Shown: positions 1 through 9,634, counted from the first letter of the stretch. The stretch is DNA of 64,000 nt from CALBPI01 sp942491885 (GCA_942491885.1 CALOCQ010000008.1:496001-560000), one strand, 5' to 3'. A program made the numbers and translations. The notes: generated by a model from the letters alone, not told the origin.

Positions 1-2
1 TG

Positions 3-320
3 GCACAATTCAACAATTCCGGCGGTCTTTATAAGATCGGGGATGCACCCGATGTCTACGCCGCCTGGCCGGCCGACGCGCGCGATTACAACAACGCGAC
101 ATTCGGGGCGCTTGGTGACATCGCGACCGCCCCTGAATACATCATTGAAATTCGCGGCACGGTAGATGAGTCGGTTAACACGGCACTCAACCTGAGTGGT
201 GGCTATGGTATCTCCAGTGGCACGGGCGATATCTTTATTTTCAAGATTCATGCGCGAGGCACCGGCTCGACCGATACCTCGCAGGTTGTTTTGCGTACCA
301 ACTACGCCAAACGTTTCTGA
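3..320 (+). CDS. pilX: Type IV pilus assembly protein PilX, C-terminal part (5' end outside window)
   Basis: An open frame enters from the left edge and stops with TGA at 318-320, giving 105 residues. The last stretch (FKIHARGTG, SQVVLRTNYAKRF) is the typical PilX C-terminus, where a variable beta region ends in R-G-T-G, S-Q-V-V-L and a basic tail. PilX is a minor pilin of the type IVa priming complex with FimU, PilV, PilW, PilY1 and PilE, in the inner membrane and pilus tip. pilY1 follows after 39 bases on the same strand, the standard order. The N-terminal prepilin peptide is not in the window, so processing cannot be judged. Confidence 0.82.
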   Translation, partial: AQFNNSGGLYKIGDAPDVYAAWPADARDYNNATFGALGDIATAPEYIIEIRGTVDESVNTALNLSGGYGISSGTGDIFIFKIHARGTGSTDTSQVVLRTNYAKRF

Positions 321-359
321 TTTTTTATTTTGCGATCAAACCTCTGCAGGCTTAACGCT

Positions 360-3300
360 ATGAAGACTTCTGTTTCATTGACCCATCGTCTGACAACTGC
401 CGTATGCGGCGCCTTGTTGGCCGCAGGTGGCGCGATAGCCGCGCCAGGCATTTTGTCGGACTCACCGCTGTTCCTGTCCGATTCGGTAGAGCCCAACATC
501 ATCCTCGGCCTCGATAACTCGGGCAGTATGGATGGCGAAGTCCTGATGCCAACAAACGATGGCGGCATGTGGTGGAGTGAATCCGACGACAGTTTCGTTG
601 GCCGGGATGCCAATGACAATCTGGTGCCCGGTACGATTAACTATAATCGTACCGGCGGCACTGGCGGCGGTCTGGGCTGGCGCAAATATGTCTATTTGTT
701 CCCGAACGGAACCGGTAGCGATGCACGCCGGACCTACGGCAATGGCGCGAATCACTTTGCCGTACCGCCAACACTCGAGCACGGCTTTATTCGCAGCTCT
801 GACTACAACGCGGGCTACTACGACCCAAGCATCGACTATGGGCCCTGGGTCGATACGGGCACCAGGACGTTCAACGATATTAACCCTACCGCCGCACCAT
901 GGGATCCGATTCAGGACCCCACGACGTTTACCGTTGATCTGACGTCGGACATCACAGGGGCGGCCAACGACGACTGGCGCTTCTGGGTTCGCGAGGGTAT
1001 GCGCAACAATCTGGGCGCCGTCTCTACAGTCAGCCAGGCACAGACCTTCGATTATTTTCCGGCCACCTATTTCGTACGCGACGACACGGCCACGCTGTCA
1101 CTTGCGGGTGCACCTATAAATTGTTTGGCGCCTAATGCAATTAACTATGTTCTATTCCGTGCGACACCACCGTTGTTGGTTACCGGCACCGCGGACGCCG
1201 TCGGCCCCGACGGCGCTTGCCTCGTGCGTTATGAAATCCGCCCGACAACACCTGCCTACCCGAGTGGTCGCAGCTACGCGGATGAGATGCAGAACTTCGC
1301 CAACTGGTTCAGCTACTATCGCAAGCGCCATCAGGCCCTGCGTGGCGGCCTGACCCAGGCGCTGGATGAAATCAGCGGCGTGCGTGTTGGCTCGGTCCGA
1401 TTCAATGGCCGTTCACCTGTGAACATGCTCAGCCTGACGACGGACAAAGACGCCGTTCTTGAGAATATTTTCACCACGCGTGGCAATGGCGGAACACCGA
1501 CGCGCGAAACGCTGGACTACATCGGCGATCAGTTCGAGCGTACGGGTGCTGGCCGACCGGTTACCAACGCGTGTCAGAAAAACTACGCGATTATCTTTAC
1601 CGATGGGTTTGCGAACAACTCGAGCACGGGTGTTGGCAATGCCGATGGCACCAGCGGCGCGCCTTATCAGGATGCGTGGTCAAACACGCTGGGCGACATC
1701 GCAATGGACCGCTACGAAAACCTTAACGTACCGGGCTACGGGACCGGACAGGTCCCGGTCCCGATCGCCTGCTCGGCAACGCCTGACCCCTGGATTGACT
1801 GCAATCGTGACCTGCACATGAACACTTTCGCGGTCACGTTGAACGCCACGGGCACCATCTTCGGCGTGACGCACTTTACCCGCGAGGATGCGCACAATGT
1901 CCCGCCGGCATGGCCGCAGCCGAATCTGACCCGCAACCCGCGGATGGTCGACGACCTCTATCACGCGGCTGTTAACGGCCGCGGCGAAATGCTGAACGCC
2001 CGGACGCCGGAAGAGATTGCGCGGCGCATGGCCGACGTACTGGCAACCGTTATCGAGACGGAAGGCACCGCTGCCGCCGTAACCTTCAACACGGGCCTGC
2101 TGAGTAGCGACAGTCTTGTTTATCAGGCAAAACTCGACTCGGAACAGTGGAGCGGTTTTGTCACCGCCAGCGCACTTGACCCGGTAACCGGCGCGGTTGC
2201 GTCAACACCGGATTGGGACGCCGCTGACCTTATTCCGACGGAAGGCGCACGCCAGATTTCAACCTGGGACCCGGCCGTGGGTGGCGTGCCGTTTCGTGAC
2301 GTGAGTGACCTTACCGTCGACCAGTTGGCCGACTTGTCCATCGGACTGCCGGTTGGACTGACCGTACAAGACATGCTGGACTATTTGCGCGGCGACCGCG
2401 CTTTTGAAAACGATACGCAATTCCGAGAGCGCGCAAGCCGCACGGTACTCGGCGACATCGTTCACTCCGGCCCCGTGCTTGTAGGCAACCCCGGCAGCAA
2501 TTGGCCGTCAGTGGCGCCCTTCCCCACCGGCAGCGATGCATACTCCGATTTCCGTGATAATACGACGCGCCGCGAAGCGGTTTACGTCGGTGCCAACGAT
2601 GGTATTTTGCATGGCTTCTGGGCCGATACTGGCCAAGCGGATTCGGGCGTTGAGTTCATGGGCTATGTGCCAAATTCTGTCTTCAGTGCGACGCCGGGAG
2701 AGGGTCTGCATGCCTTGGCCGACCAGAACTACGACCATCGCTATTACGTCGACCTGACACCCGCTGTCACCGATGCCTTTATCAAGACGACCACGGCTGG
2801 CACTCCCGACTGGCGCACGGTGCTGGTTGGTGGTCTGCGCGGTGGCGGTGCGGGCTACTTTGCGCTCGACATCACCGACCCGACGCTGATGAGCGAGGCG
2901 AATGCGGACGACTATGTGCTCTGGGAGTTTTCCGACAGCGACGATAGTGACCTCGGCACAGCCTTCGCCGAGCCGACAATTTCACTGATGAATAATGGCC
3001 GCTGGGCGGCGGTGTTTGGTAACGGTTATAACAGCGCGAGCGGCGGCGATGCACACTTGTTCATTGTGTTCCTGGATGGCGGACTTGATCGTACCTGGAC
3101 GCTGGGTAGCGACTACATCAAGATTGACGTTCCCGGCGCCGGTAATGGTCTGGGCACGCCTCAGCTGGCTGACCTTGACAGTGACGGAACGCCTGACCGC
3201 GTCTACGCAGGAGACTTGCTCGGCAACATGTGGGCATTCGATGTGAGTTCATCGAGCGCCGCAAGCTGGGACTCTGACTACACCAGTGCTGGCGTACCCG

Positions 3301-4058
3301 TTCCTTTGTTTACCGCTGACAACAATGCGGGCGACTTGCAGCCGATCACGAGCAAGCCTATTCTCGCGCGTTGCCCGTACGACAACTCGGTGTCTCCGGA
3401 TATCATGGTCTTGTTCGGTACCGGTCAGTATCTGACCGAAGGCGACAAGACGAGCACCGAAGAACAGACGTTCTACGGCATCTGGGATCGGGGCATCGAC
3501 GAACTCGACCGTGGTGACCTGCTGGAGCAGCTGGCAATGGATCCCTCGGTCAATGTGGCGAGTCCGGACGTACGCGTACCGACGCAGAACACCTTCGATC
3601 CGCTCAGTGACCGCGGCTGGTATATGGACTTGCCGGCTACCGGCGAGCGCGTCGTATCGAATCCGCTGGTGCGCGGCGACATTGTCTTCTTCAATACCAT
3701 CATTCCGGACTCTGGTGATCCCTGCATCATCGGCGGCGGTGGCTTCCTGATGTCTGTCAACATTTGTGACGGCGGGCGCCCGGACGCACCGGTGTTCGAT
3801 CTCGACCGCGATAACGCCATCGACAACGGCGACACCGTTGCCGATACCGTGCTCACCGACGGCTCGGGCAATCCGATTGTCTATGCGCCGGGTGGCGAAC
3901 GCTTCAACCCTCTCGAAGGGCTGCCATGGCAGTCATCGGTATTGGGAGACCGTCAATACACGCCGGGTAGTACTGGTAACATCGAAACACGCGCGATCGA
4001 AGTAGAGAACACGTCGATCAGCGGTCGCCTGTCATGGGAGCAAGTCATCAATGAGTAA
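360..4058 (+). CDS. pilY1: Type IV pilus tip adhesin/assembly factor PilY1
   Basis: 1232 residues from the ATG at 360; a TTG at 330 extends the frame but places ten residues before a clean signal peptide (MKTSVSLTHRL, then a hydrophobic stretch ending AIA-APG), so ATG is preferred. The N-terminal half has a von Willebrand A-like MIDAS motif, D-N-S-G-S-M, near residues 52-57, followed by VWA-type text (IIFTDGFANN). The C-terminal half is the PilC/PilY1 beta-propeller with a calcium loop near residues 938-960 (DLDSDGTPDRVYAGD). PilY1 primes pilus assembly, sits at the tip and acts in adhesion and surface sensing. It overlaps pilE by 8 bp. Length is close to the roughly 1160 residues of the Pseudomonas protein. 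Confidence 0.93.
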   Translation: MKTSVSLTHRLTTAVCGALLAAGGAIAAPGILSDSPLFLSDSVEPNIILGLDNSGSMDGEVLMPTNDGGMWWSESDDSFVGRDANDNLVPGTINYNRTGGTGGGLGWRKYVYLFPNGTGSDARRTYGNGANHFAVPPTLEHGFIRSSDYNAGYYDPSIDYGPWVDTGTRTFNDINPTAAPWDPIQDPTTFTVDLTSDITGAANDDWRFWVREGMRNNLGAVSTVSQAQTFDYFPATYFVRDDTATLSLAGAPINCLAPNAINYVLFRATPPLLVTGTADAVGPDGACLVRYEIRPTTPAYPSGRSYADEMQNFANWFSYYRKRHQALRGGLTQALDEISGVRVGSVRFNGRSPVNMLSLTTDKDAVLENIFTTRGNGGTPTRETLDYIGDQFERTGAGRPVTNACQKNYAIIFTDGFANNSSTGVGNADGTSGAPYQDAWSNTLGDIAMDRYENLNVPGYGTGQVPVPIACSATPDPWIDCNRDLHMNTFAVTLNATGTIFGVTHFTREDAHNVPPAWPQPNLTRNPRMVDDLYHAAVNGRGEMLNARTPEEIARRMADVLATVIETEGTAAAVTFNTGLLSSDSLVYQAKLDSEQWSGFVTASALDPVTGAVASTPDWDAADLIPTEGARQISTWDPAVGGVPFRDVSDLTVDQLADLSIGLPVGLTVQDMLDYLRGDRAFENDTQFRERASRTVLGDIVHSGPVLVGNPGSNWPSVAPFPTGSDAYSDFRDNTTRREAVYVGANDGILHGFWADTGQADSGVEFMGYVPNSVFSATPGEGLHALADQNYDHRYYVDLTPAVTDAFIKTTTAGTPDWRTVLVGGLRGGGAGYFALDITDPTLMSEANADDYVLWEFSDSDDSDLGTAFAEPTISLMNNGRWAAVFGNGYNSASGGDAHLFIVFLDGGLDRTWTLGSDYIKIDVPGAGNGLGTPQLADLDSDGTPDRVYAGDLLGNMWAFDVSSSSAASWDSDYTSAGVPVPLFTADNNAGDLQPITSKPILARCPYDNSVSPDIMVLFGTGQYLTEGDKTSTEEQTFYGIWDRGIDELDRGDLLEQLAMDPSVNVASPDVRVPTQNTFDPLSDRGWYMDLPATGERVVSNPLVRGDIVFFNTIIPDSGDPCIIGGGGFLMSVNICDGGRPDAPVFDLDRDNAIDNGDTVADTVLTDGSGNPIVYAPGGERFNPLEGLPWQSSVLGDRQYTPGSTGNIETRAIEVENTSISGRLSWEQVINE

Positions 4059-4515
4059 TCGATCTGCACAGGCAGGCCACCGAAGCGCGCTGCGTCAACG
4101 TGGCGTCACGTTGGTTGAGCTGCTCACCGTGGTCCTGATCATGGGCATCCTCGCCGCGATCGTTGTACCGAGCTACCAGGACAGCGTCGAGAAGGCCCGC
4201 CGCGCCGACGGCCAGGCGGTCATGCTCGAGCTGGCGCAGTGGATGGAGCGCTTCTATACAGAGAATGGTCGCTACGATCAGGACCGTGCCGGCACGGCGG
4301 TCGGCACCATCGTTCCGATATCGTTGATGTCCGCGCCCAAAGAAACCGGCGTGACCTACTACAACTTCGCGCTGTCAGGTCTGGCAGAGCGTACCTTCAT
4401 TATTACCGCCACGCCGGCGACGGCTCAGGCGGGCGACAAGTGCGCCAATCTGACGTTGAACCAGCTCGGCCAAAAAGGCACCAGCTCGTCCTTCACGGTC
4501 GCGCAATGCTGGTAG
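4051..4515 (+). CDS. pilE: Type IV minor pilin PilE
   Basis: 154-residue prepilin. After a basic leader, the class III signal R-G/V-T-L-V-E predicts cleavage after Gly18, leaving Val as residue +1 and the essential Glu at mature position 5, followed by a hydrophobic helix (LLTVVLIMGILAAIVVPSY). The later YTENGRY and C-terminal Cys pair (DKC...QCW) are typical of PilE/ComP-like minor pilins, in which the two cysteines form the D-region disulfide. The start ATGAGTAA overlaps the pilY1 stop by 8 bp, implying translational coupling. It completes the minor pilin operon; the next gene starts one base beyond its stop. Confidence 0.9.
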   Translation: MSNRSAQAGHRSALRQRGVTLVELLTVVLIMGILAAIVVPSYQDSVEKARRADGQAVMLELAQWMERFYTENGRYDQDRAGTAVGTIVPISLMSAPKETGVTYYNFALSGLAERTFIITATPATAQAGDKCANLTLNQLGQKGTSSSFTVAQCW

Positions 4516-4516
4516 C

Positions 4517-5104
4517 TTGAGCGCCGCAGCGTTCAAACGGGTCGGGGTTTTTTGCGGCGCCAATAACGGCGTCTCACCCGCCTTCGCGCAGGCCGCTCAG
4601 ACCGTCGGCGCTACCCTCGCCGCGCGCGATATCCAACTCGTCTATGGCGGCTCATCGCTTGGCTTAATGGGTATCGTCGCCGATGCAGCGCTCGCCAACG
4701 GCGGCATCGCAATTGGCGTTATCCCGCAACCGCTGATGGGTAAAGAAATTGCGCATAGCAAATTGACCGAGCTGCATATTGTCGACTCGATGCACGCCCG
4801 CAAACAGAAGATGGCCGAGCTATCGGACGCTTTTATCGCCATGCCTGGCGGTTTCGGCACGCTGGATGAGAGTTTTGAAATTCTTACCTGGACGCAATTG
4901 GGTATACATGCAAAGCCGCTCGGGTTGCTGAATGTCGACGGTTTCTACGACCATCTGATCCGCTTTAATGATCACCAGGCGGAACAGGGCTTTGTCAAAA
5001 AGCCTCACCGCGACATGTTACTCGCCGACAACTCCGCGAGCGTATTGCTCGACCGGCTCGCTGCACTGACACTGCCCTCAGACGGCAAGTGGATTAAACC
5101 TTAG
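4517..5104 (+). CDS. LOG-family nucleotide 5'-monophosphate nucleosidase (TIGR00730-type)
   Basis: 195 residues with the Rossmann-like fold of the LOG family. The signature P-G-G-F-G-T-L-D-E lies at residues 110-118 and the catalytic Arg-Lys pair in M-H-A-R-K-Q-K-M near residues 95-99. Members hydrolyse nucleotide 5'-monophosphates to base plus ribose 5-phosphate; plant homologues activate cytokinins and some bacterial ones (PpnN) act on purine monophosphates. Substrate here is unknown. The chosen start is a TTG one base after the pilE stop, so it is probably translated by re-initiation; no better ATG exists near the conserved VFCGAN strand. The link to the pilus operon may be only positional. 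Confidence 0.85.
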   Translation: MSAAAFKRVGVFCGANNGVSPAFAQAAQTVGATLAARDIQLVYGGSSLGLMGIVADAALANGGIAIGVIPQPLMGKEIAHSKLTELHIVDSMHARKQKMAELSDAFIAMPGGFGTLDESFEILTWTQLGIHAKPLGLLNVDGFYDHLIRFNDHQAEQGFVKKPHRDMLLADNSASVLLDRLAALTLPSDGKWIKP

Positions 5105-5111
5105 GACGCTA

Positions 5112-6053
5112 CTAGGCGTTGCGCATCCATTCGTCGTGCGCCGCAGCGGTCTCTTTCGGGGCTTCAAACATCGGGACATGCCCTACCCGATCAAATACAA
5201 CCCGCCTGCTGCCGGCGATGAAATGCTCGAAAATATCGACACAGCTGACGTCGATAATGCGGTCCTCACGACCCCAGACGATTAAAGTCGGCGTCTCGAT
5301 ACGCTCCAGCTGATAAGCAAGCCCATCGGTCAGGCTGGCCTCGACTAACTGCCAGAAAATCCGATCGAACAGGCTCAGGCGCTCCCGGTAATCCACAAGC
5401 AAGCCCTGCTTCACGAAACGCGGGATAAACGGGAGCTTGTATGCCAGCAGATCAAGTAACGCGGCAAGCTCTTCTTCGTTCTCGACGACGAGCGGATTTT
5501 GACCGGCTTCAGCGGCCTCCTGGACCGGCGATGCCTTCTCACCGAGAACACCGGCGGCGTTCATCAGTGTCATCGACAGCAACCGGGAAGGCGCATCAAC
5601 AGCCAGCCAACAGCATACATAGCCGCCCATCGAGCTACCGGCAACATGGACCGCGTCAAGATCGGCTGCGTCGCAGAAACGTTGTAGTCGCGCGGCCTGG
5701 GCGCGAGGGGCGAAATCCGCCAGCTGGTCGAAAGTTGTTTCACCAAAGCCCGGCAGGTCGGGCGCGACAATACGATATTTCTTGCGCAACAAGGCGCTGT
5801 ACCCCAGCCACATGTCCTTGTCCGCACCGAATCCGTGAACCAGCAATAGAATGGGTTTGTTCGAACCGGCTCGGTCACCGGTGTCGATGTAGACCCAGTC
5901 GACACCATCCACGGTAAGCGTGTAACGCCGAAACCCAAGCACACGCCTGCCCAGCCGGATCAGCAGTCTTAACAGCGCCCGCGGAAACCGCCATGTTGCG
6001 ATAAGAATAACGAGGAGTGCCACGACTGTGGCAGCGAGAAATATGGTCATCAT
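5112..6053 (-). CDS. Membrane-anchored alpha/beta-hydrolase
   Basis: 313 residues. The N-terminus is one hydrophobic segment (IFLAATVVALLVILIATW) that likely anchors it to the inner membrane, followed by an alpha/beta-hydrolase fold: oxyanion region LLVHGFGADKDMW, nucleophile elbow G-S-S-M-G-G, acid region WGREDRIIDV and catalytic His in RVGHVPMFEAP. The full triad appears present. This pattern fits an esterase or lipase; substrate is unknown. The start has two adjacent ATGs (6053 and 6050) and no strong ribosome site. The next gene upstream on the same strand is a patatin phospholipase, 30 bases away, so the two may form a small lipid-hydrolysis operon. Confidence 0.82.
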   Translation of the reverse strand: MMTIFLAATVVALLVILIATWRFPRALLRLLIRLGRRVLGFRRYTLTVDGVDWVYIDTGDRAGSNKPILLLVHGFGADKDMWLGYSALLRKKYRIVAPDLPGFGETTFDQLADFAPRAQAARLQRFCDAADLDAVHVAGSSMGGYVCCWLAVDAPSRLLSMTLMNAAGVLGEKASPVQEAAEAGQNPLVVENEEELAALLDLLAYKLPFIPRFVKQGLLVDYRERLSLFDRIFWQLVEASLTDGLAYQLERIETPTLIVWGREDRIIDVSCVDIFEHFIAGSRRVVFDRVGHVPMFEAPKETAAAHDEWMRNA

Positions 6054-6083
6054 GCATTCATGGCGCGCACGATCGCGCCCGGT

Positions 6084-7565
6084 TCAGGCTGAACGATCCA
6101 ACATGATCTGCTGTTTGCGCGCGATTGTCACGAGCCGATCCTCGTACTTCTCGAGAATCACGTCGAGCGAGCGACTGATGCGGGTTTGTGTGCGGATCTT
6201 TTCGATCGTCGGCCACGTCGCCCTTTCGCCCATCCTGATGAGGTCGAGGATTTCTTCCTTACTACGCGGCGACAGCAGCCGCAGCGGATTGAAGCTCCGT
6301 GTCGCCGGCAGGATGTTGATATCGCCGGTGTAGGTTTGCGACAGCACCGAGCCGTAAGTGTTGATCACCTTGCTGAAATACGCCTGGCGCCCAAGCGGCT
6401 TCTGAATCAACTTCGCCCAGGCCAGTGACCAGTCCTTCGCCGTTTGCAAGCCGGTCTCGCGCAGAATATCCCATATGTTCTGGCGCCCCTTGAACTCGCT
6501 GATAAAAGGCAATACCAACGGGTTAGTCTGGCTGACGATGGAATGATTGACGCCGTACAGACGAGCCAGGCGTTTTAGCGGCAGGTCTTGTGCGACTGAG
6601 CCGTCGACCCATTTGCGCGACGCCAGATAGGGCTGACGCTTACCATTCGAATTACGCGCCGCCAGTGTTACCGGCGGATATACGGCGGGCACGGCACAGG
6701 AGGCAAGCACGGCCTCGCGCACCATAACGTTCGGCGACGTAATTGCGTTGAGCAGGCGCGATGCCTGGTGATGTTCAACCGGCGCGACAGAAATATTGAT
6801 GTGAATGTTGCTGTGTTCGTAGGCTTCCTGGAACGTCATGTCAGGAATCAACCTCTCGATGACTTCCCACACTTCGTCTGCCTTCAACCGCGTGCGCACG
6901 AACGGCGTCAACCTGCCCAGCAGGCCTTCTTCCTGAGCGGCCTCCTCCTCCAGAAAGTCCGGATCGAAAAGCTCCTTCATTTCATCACTGCTGCGCGTGC
7001 CCGCTAACGCCGCGATAAACGCACCGCCGCTTGAGCCCGACATAATCGTCGGCAACACGTCTTCTTCCCACAATGCCTTGACCACTCCAAGGTGGTAATA
7101 CAAGAGGCTGCCTGCCCCGCTCATCAACAGCGCCGAGCGCCCGAAGCAGTGACTGGCTCGCTGAAAGAAGTCGAGCTTTTCCTCAAAAGGAATATTGCGG
7201 ACGCGGCCGCTTGCGAGATGATTGAGTGCCGTGACAATCTCTTCGGTGTAGTCGACGATGAGTTGCTTGGTGCCGAACTTCGCCTTGCGATATAGCACCG
7301 GGCGACCCATGCCACCCATATTGCCGTGAATACCCTCATTGAGTGTGAACAGCAGACCGTGATTGTCCTTTTTCTCGCGAAGCTCTCTGAGTTCCTCGAG
7401 ACGGCTGCGAATCGCGACAAAATCGTAACTTTGCGACCGGTCTTTTTTCTTCCAGCGATCGAGTCTGTGCTTCTTGTCATAACGGATCGCCGCGCGCTTC
7501 CACTGGCGATACGTATCGGCCTTACGCATTTGTTGTTCTTCGAACGTAGGGAATTCAATAACCAT
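6084..7565 (-). CDS. Patatin-like phospholipase with N-terminal DUF3336
   Basis: 493 residues from the ATG at 7565; the open frame runs on to 7622 but those residues look non-coding. The N-terminal third is the basic DUF3336 region found ahead of patatin domains in bacterial and fungal TGL3/TGL5-like lipases. The patatin core shows the oxyanion loop (SGAGSLLYYHLGVVKAL), the G-S-S-G-G elbow with nucleophile Ser about residue 179, and the catalytic Asp in V-D-G-S-V. It should hydrolyse phospholipids or acylglycerols. No signal peptide is seen, so it is cytosolic or peripheral. It precedes the alpha/beta-hydrolase gene in transcription order. Confidence 0.88.
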   Translation of the reverse strand: MVIEFPTFEEQQMRKADTYRQWKRAAIRYDKKHRLDRWKKKDRSQSYDFVAIRSRLEELRELREKKDNHGLLFTLNEGIHGNMGGMGRPVLYRKAKFGTKQLIVDYTEEIVTALNHLASGRVRNIPFEEKLDFFQRASHCFGRSALLMSGAGSLLYYHLGVVKALWEEDVLPTIMSGSSGGAFIAALAGTRSSDEMKELFDPDFLEEEAAQEEGLLGRLTPFVRTRLKADEVWEVIERLIPDMTFQEAYEHSNIHINISVAPVEHHQASRLLNAITSPNVMVREAVLASCAVPAVYPPVTLAARNSNGKRQPYLASRKWVDGSVAQDLPLKRLARLYGVNHSIVSQTNPLVLPFISEFKGRQNIWDILRETGLQTAKDWSLAWAKLIQKPLGRQAYFSKVINTYGSVLSQTYTGDINILPATRSFNPLRLLSPRSKEEILDLIRMGERATWPTIEKIRTQTRISRSLDVILEKYEDRLVTIARKQQIMLDRSA

Positions 7566-7836
7566 GCAAAACCTGCCATCAAAATAAGAAGATGAGCGGC
7601 AGGGGTCTGCATAGCGACACACTGCAACGGTGTCGTATCTTTAAGGCATCGCAAGCATCTACAGCGTGGCTCGCATGCATTCGCTGGTGTGACCCCCGTC
7701 ACCCGTCAATGCGCACCGCAGCGACGAATCGTGCAATGCAAACAATAGGTTAAGAATACCCTTATCCAGTCCCAGCGGCCAGTGCATAGTGCTATGTTTA
7801 GGTACAAGCAACGCCTAAGCAGAGAGCGACTCAGGC

Positions 7837-8016
7837 ATGCAATCCGTCAATCCCGTTACCGGCGACGTCATCAAGCGCTATGCCCCCTACCCGAACACTC
7901 TACTGACCGATGCGCGGCTGCCGTTCGGCGGCATCATGACGTCCGGCTATGGACGCGAGCTTGGCGAATTCGGTATTCGCGCGTTTGTTAATGTGAAGAC
8001 CGTATTTCGTCCGTAA
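7837..8016 (+). pseudogene. Internally deleted aldehyde dehydrogenase (succinate-semialdehyde type) remnant
   Basis: A 59-codon frame starting at ATG 7837 and ending with TAA at 8014-8016. Residues 2-17 (SVNPVTGDVIKRYAP) match the N-terminal strand of NAD(P)-dependent succinate-semialdehyde/aldehyde dehydrogenases (usually INPATGEVI). Residues from about 25 on (DARLPFGG, SGYGRELGEFGIR, FVNVKTV) match the extreme C-terminus of the same family (normally DPRLPFGG, SGYGRELGEFGI, FVNIKTV). The roughly 400 residues between, holding the NAD site and catalytic Cys and Glu, are missing, and the junction is in frame. It cannot be an active dehydrogenase. Its 3' end overlaps the convergent decarboxylase gene by 29 bp. 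Confidence 0.8.
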
Positions 8017-9466
8017 GCGCCGCCGGCTCGCACTGAATATCTCTGGCGGCTTCTTCAATCAGGTCCAGCAGACGCTCGATCGATGCTCCGTCGGTTATCT
8101 TGTTCATCACCGTGATACGCAGCCAGCGTTTGCCATCGACAACTGCTGACGTTATGTGCGCCCTGCCTTGTTTCATAAGCCGGTCGCGGATCAATACCTG
8201 ATGCGCATCATTGTCGCCGTAGCGGAAGCACAGAATATTGGTTTCCGGCGCGTAGGGACATTCGAAACCTGCACGCGCAGAGATAATGTCATAGGCCATC
8301 CTCGCCACGGCATAGCGCTCATCAACGTACTCGCCCAGCGCGGCCTCGCCGCGCCACGCCAGATTCATGAATACCTTGAAGCCCAGCGCCGCCTTAGTGC
8401 ACTCGATAGCGCGCGGCAGCGAGTCATAGCTGTCGACGTCCTCGCCGTACGCAAGATAGCTTGCGTCCTGATGAAACGCCGCGGCGAAACTGCGCGCATC
8501 ACGAAACAGCACTGCAGCACAAAGCGCCGGCACCTGCATCATCTTGTGGGTGTCCCAGACAACCGAGTCGGCAAGCGTAATGCCATCGAGATAGTGGCGA
8601 TGAAGCTTGCTAAGCAATGCCGTTGCGCCATGACAGGCATCGACATGAAACCACAGTCCGTGCTGCTGACAAAATGCGCCGATTTCCGGCAGTGGGTCGT
8701 GCAGACCGGTTGCCGTGGAGCAGGCATTCGCCAGGACAGCCATGCAACGCTTGCCGTTGCCTTTTACGCGGTCCAGAGCCGCCTCAAGCCCCTCCGGTTG
8801 CACAACACCAAGCTGATCGGCCGGCAGGTCATAAATAGCGCTTGTACCGAGCCCTAGGATCGCTACCGCACGCGCGACCGAATAGTGTGATGCTGGCGGT
8901 ACCAGAATGGCCAAATCATCCGGAACCCCAGAATCCCAGGCCTCGGGCGCAATCCGCGCGCGTGCCGCGAGCAGGCAGGTGAGGTTGGCCAGCGAGCCGC
9001 CATGCGTCAGCACACCGGCAGCATGACCGCGATCCGGCATATCGCTAGCCCGGATGGGTTGCTCGCGCCAACCGATCTTTCTTAGCATCCAGTTGACGAC
9101 CGCAAACTCTATTGCGGCAGCTGACGGCCCCATTTCATAGATAGCCATCGGATTGTTGGTGAGACCATTGATTGCTGCGGCCAGCGCCGAGGGGTAGTCC
9201 GGCACTGAAACCTGATGAGCGACGTGCAAGGGGTGATGCAACTGCACGGAATGGTGCAGATAGTCGTCGAGAAAGGCGTTAAACCGGTCCCGATCCATCC
9301 CGCCCTGATCGATCCATCGCTCGACATCCAATGTCTTCAGAATATCGGCAAGCGGGGCATAGCCGCTGGCGGCGGTCTGGCCGGCTTCTTCGCGCTGGAT
9401 ATGCCGTGCAATTGCTGAAAAAGCATCGGCAAAAACCGCTTCGAACTGTTCAACGTCGGTTGGCAT
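7988..9466 (-). CDS. Pyridoxal-phosphate group II decarboxylase
   Basis: 492 residues of the aromatic-amino-acid/glutamate/diaminobutyrate decarboxylase family. The PLP Lys is K308 in W-D-T-H-K-M-M; the PLP-phosphate and stacking region is THGGSLANLTCLLAAR; the cofactor Asp/Ala strand is WFHVDACHGA. The C-terminal ICFRYG and small-domain text complete the family pattern. Substrate is not clear from motifs; the N-terminus (HPLHVAHQVSVPDYPSAL) is most like 2,4-diaminobutyrate or tyrosine-type relatives. The gene is monocistronic and converges on the aldehyde dehydrogenase remnant. Amine plus aldehyde dehydrogenase neighbours often form amino-acid breakdown pairs, but the partner here is destroyed. 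Confidence 0.85.
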   Translation of the reverse strand: MPTDVEQFEAVFADAFSAIARHIQREEAGQTAASGYAPLADILKTLDVERWIDQGGMDRDRFNAFLDDYLHHSVQLHHPLHVAHQVSVPDYPSALAAAINGLTNNPMAIYEMGPSAAAIEFAVVNWMLRKIGWREQPIRASDMPDRGHAAGVLTHGGSLANLTCLLAARARIAPEAWDSGVPDDLAILVPPASHYSVARAVAILGLGTSAIYDLPADQLGVVQPEGLEAALDRVKGNGKRCMAVLANACSTATGLHDPLPEIGAFCQQHGLWFHVDACHGATALLSKLHRHYLDGITLADSVVWDTHKMMQVPALCAAVLFRDARSFAAAFHQDASYLAYGEDVDSYDSLPRAIECTKAALGFKVFMNLAWRGEAALGEYVDERYAVARMAYDIISARAGFECPYAPETNILCFRYGDNDAHQVLIRDRLMKQGRAHITSAVVDGKRWLRITVMNKITDGASIERLLDLIEEAARDIQCEPAALTDEIRSSH

Positions 9467-9634
9467 CTCATCGCACTCTGTTATTGGTCATCGACTACAT
9501 AAACGGGGAGCGATAGCGCTGCTGAATTTCGGCCGAATTGAACCACTATGCATCCACACGCCCGATTTTAACGAAATAACTTCCATATCTGCGACATCTG
9601 CTACTGTGGTCGCGAGCAATAAGGAGCGAAACAG

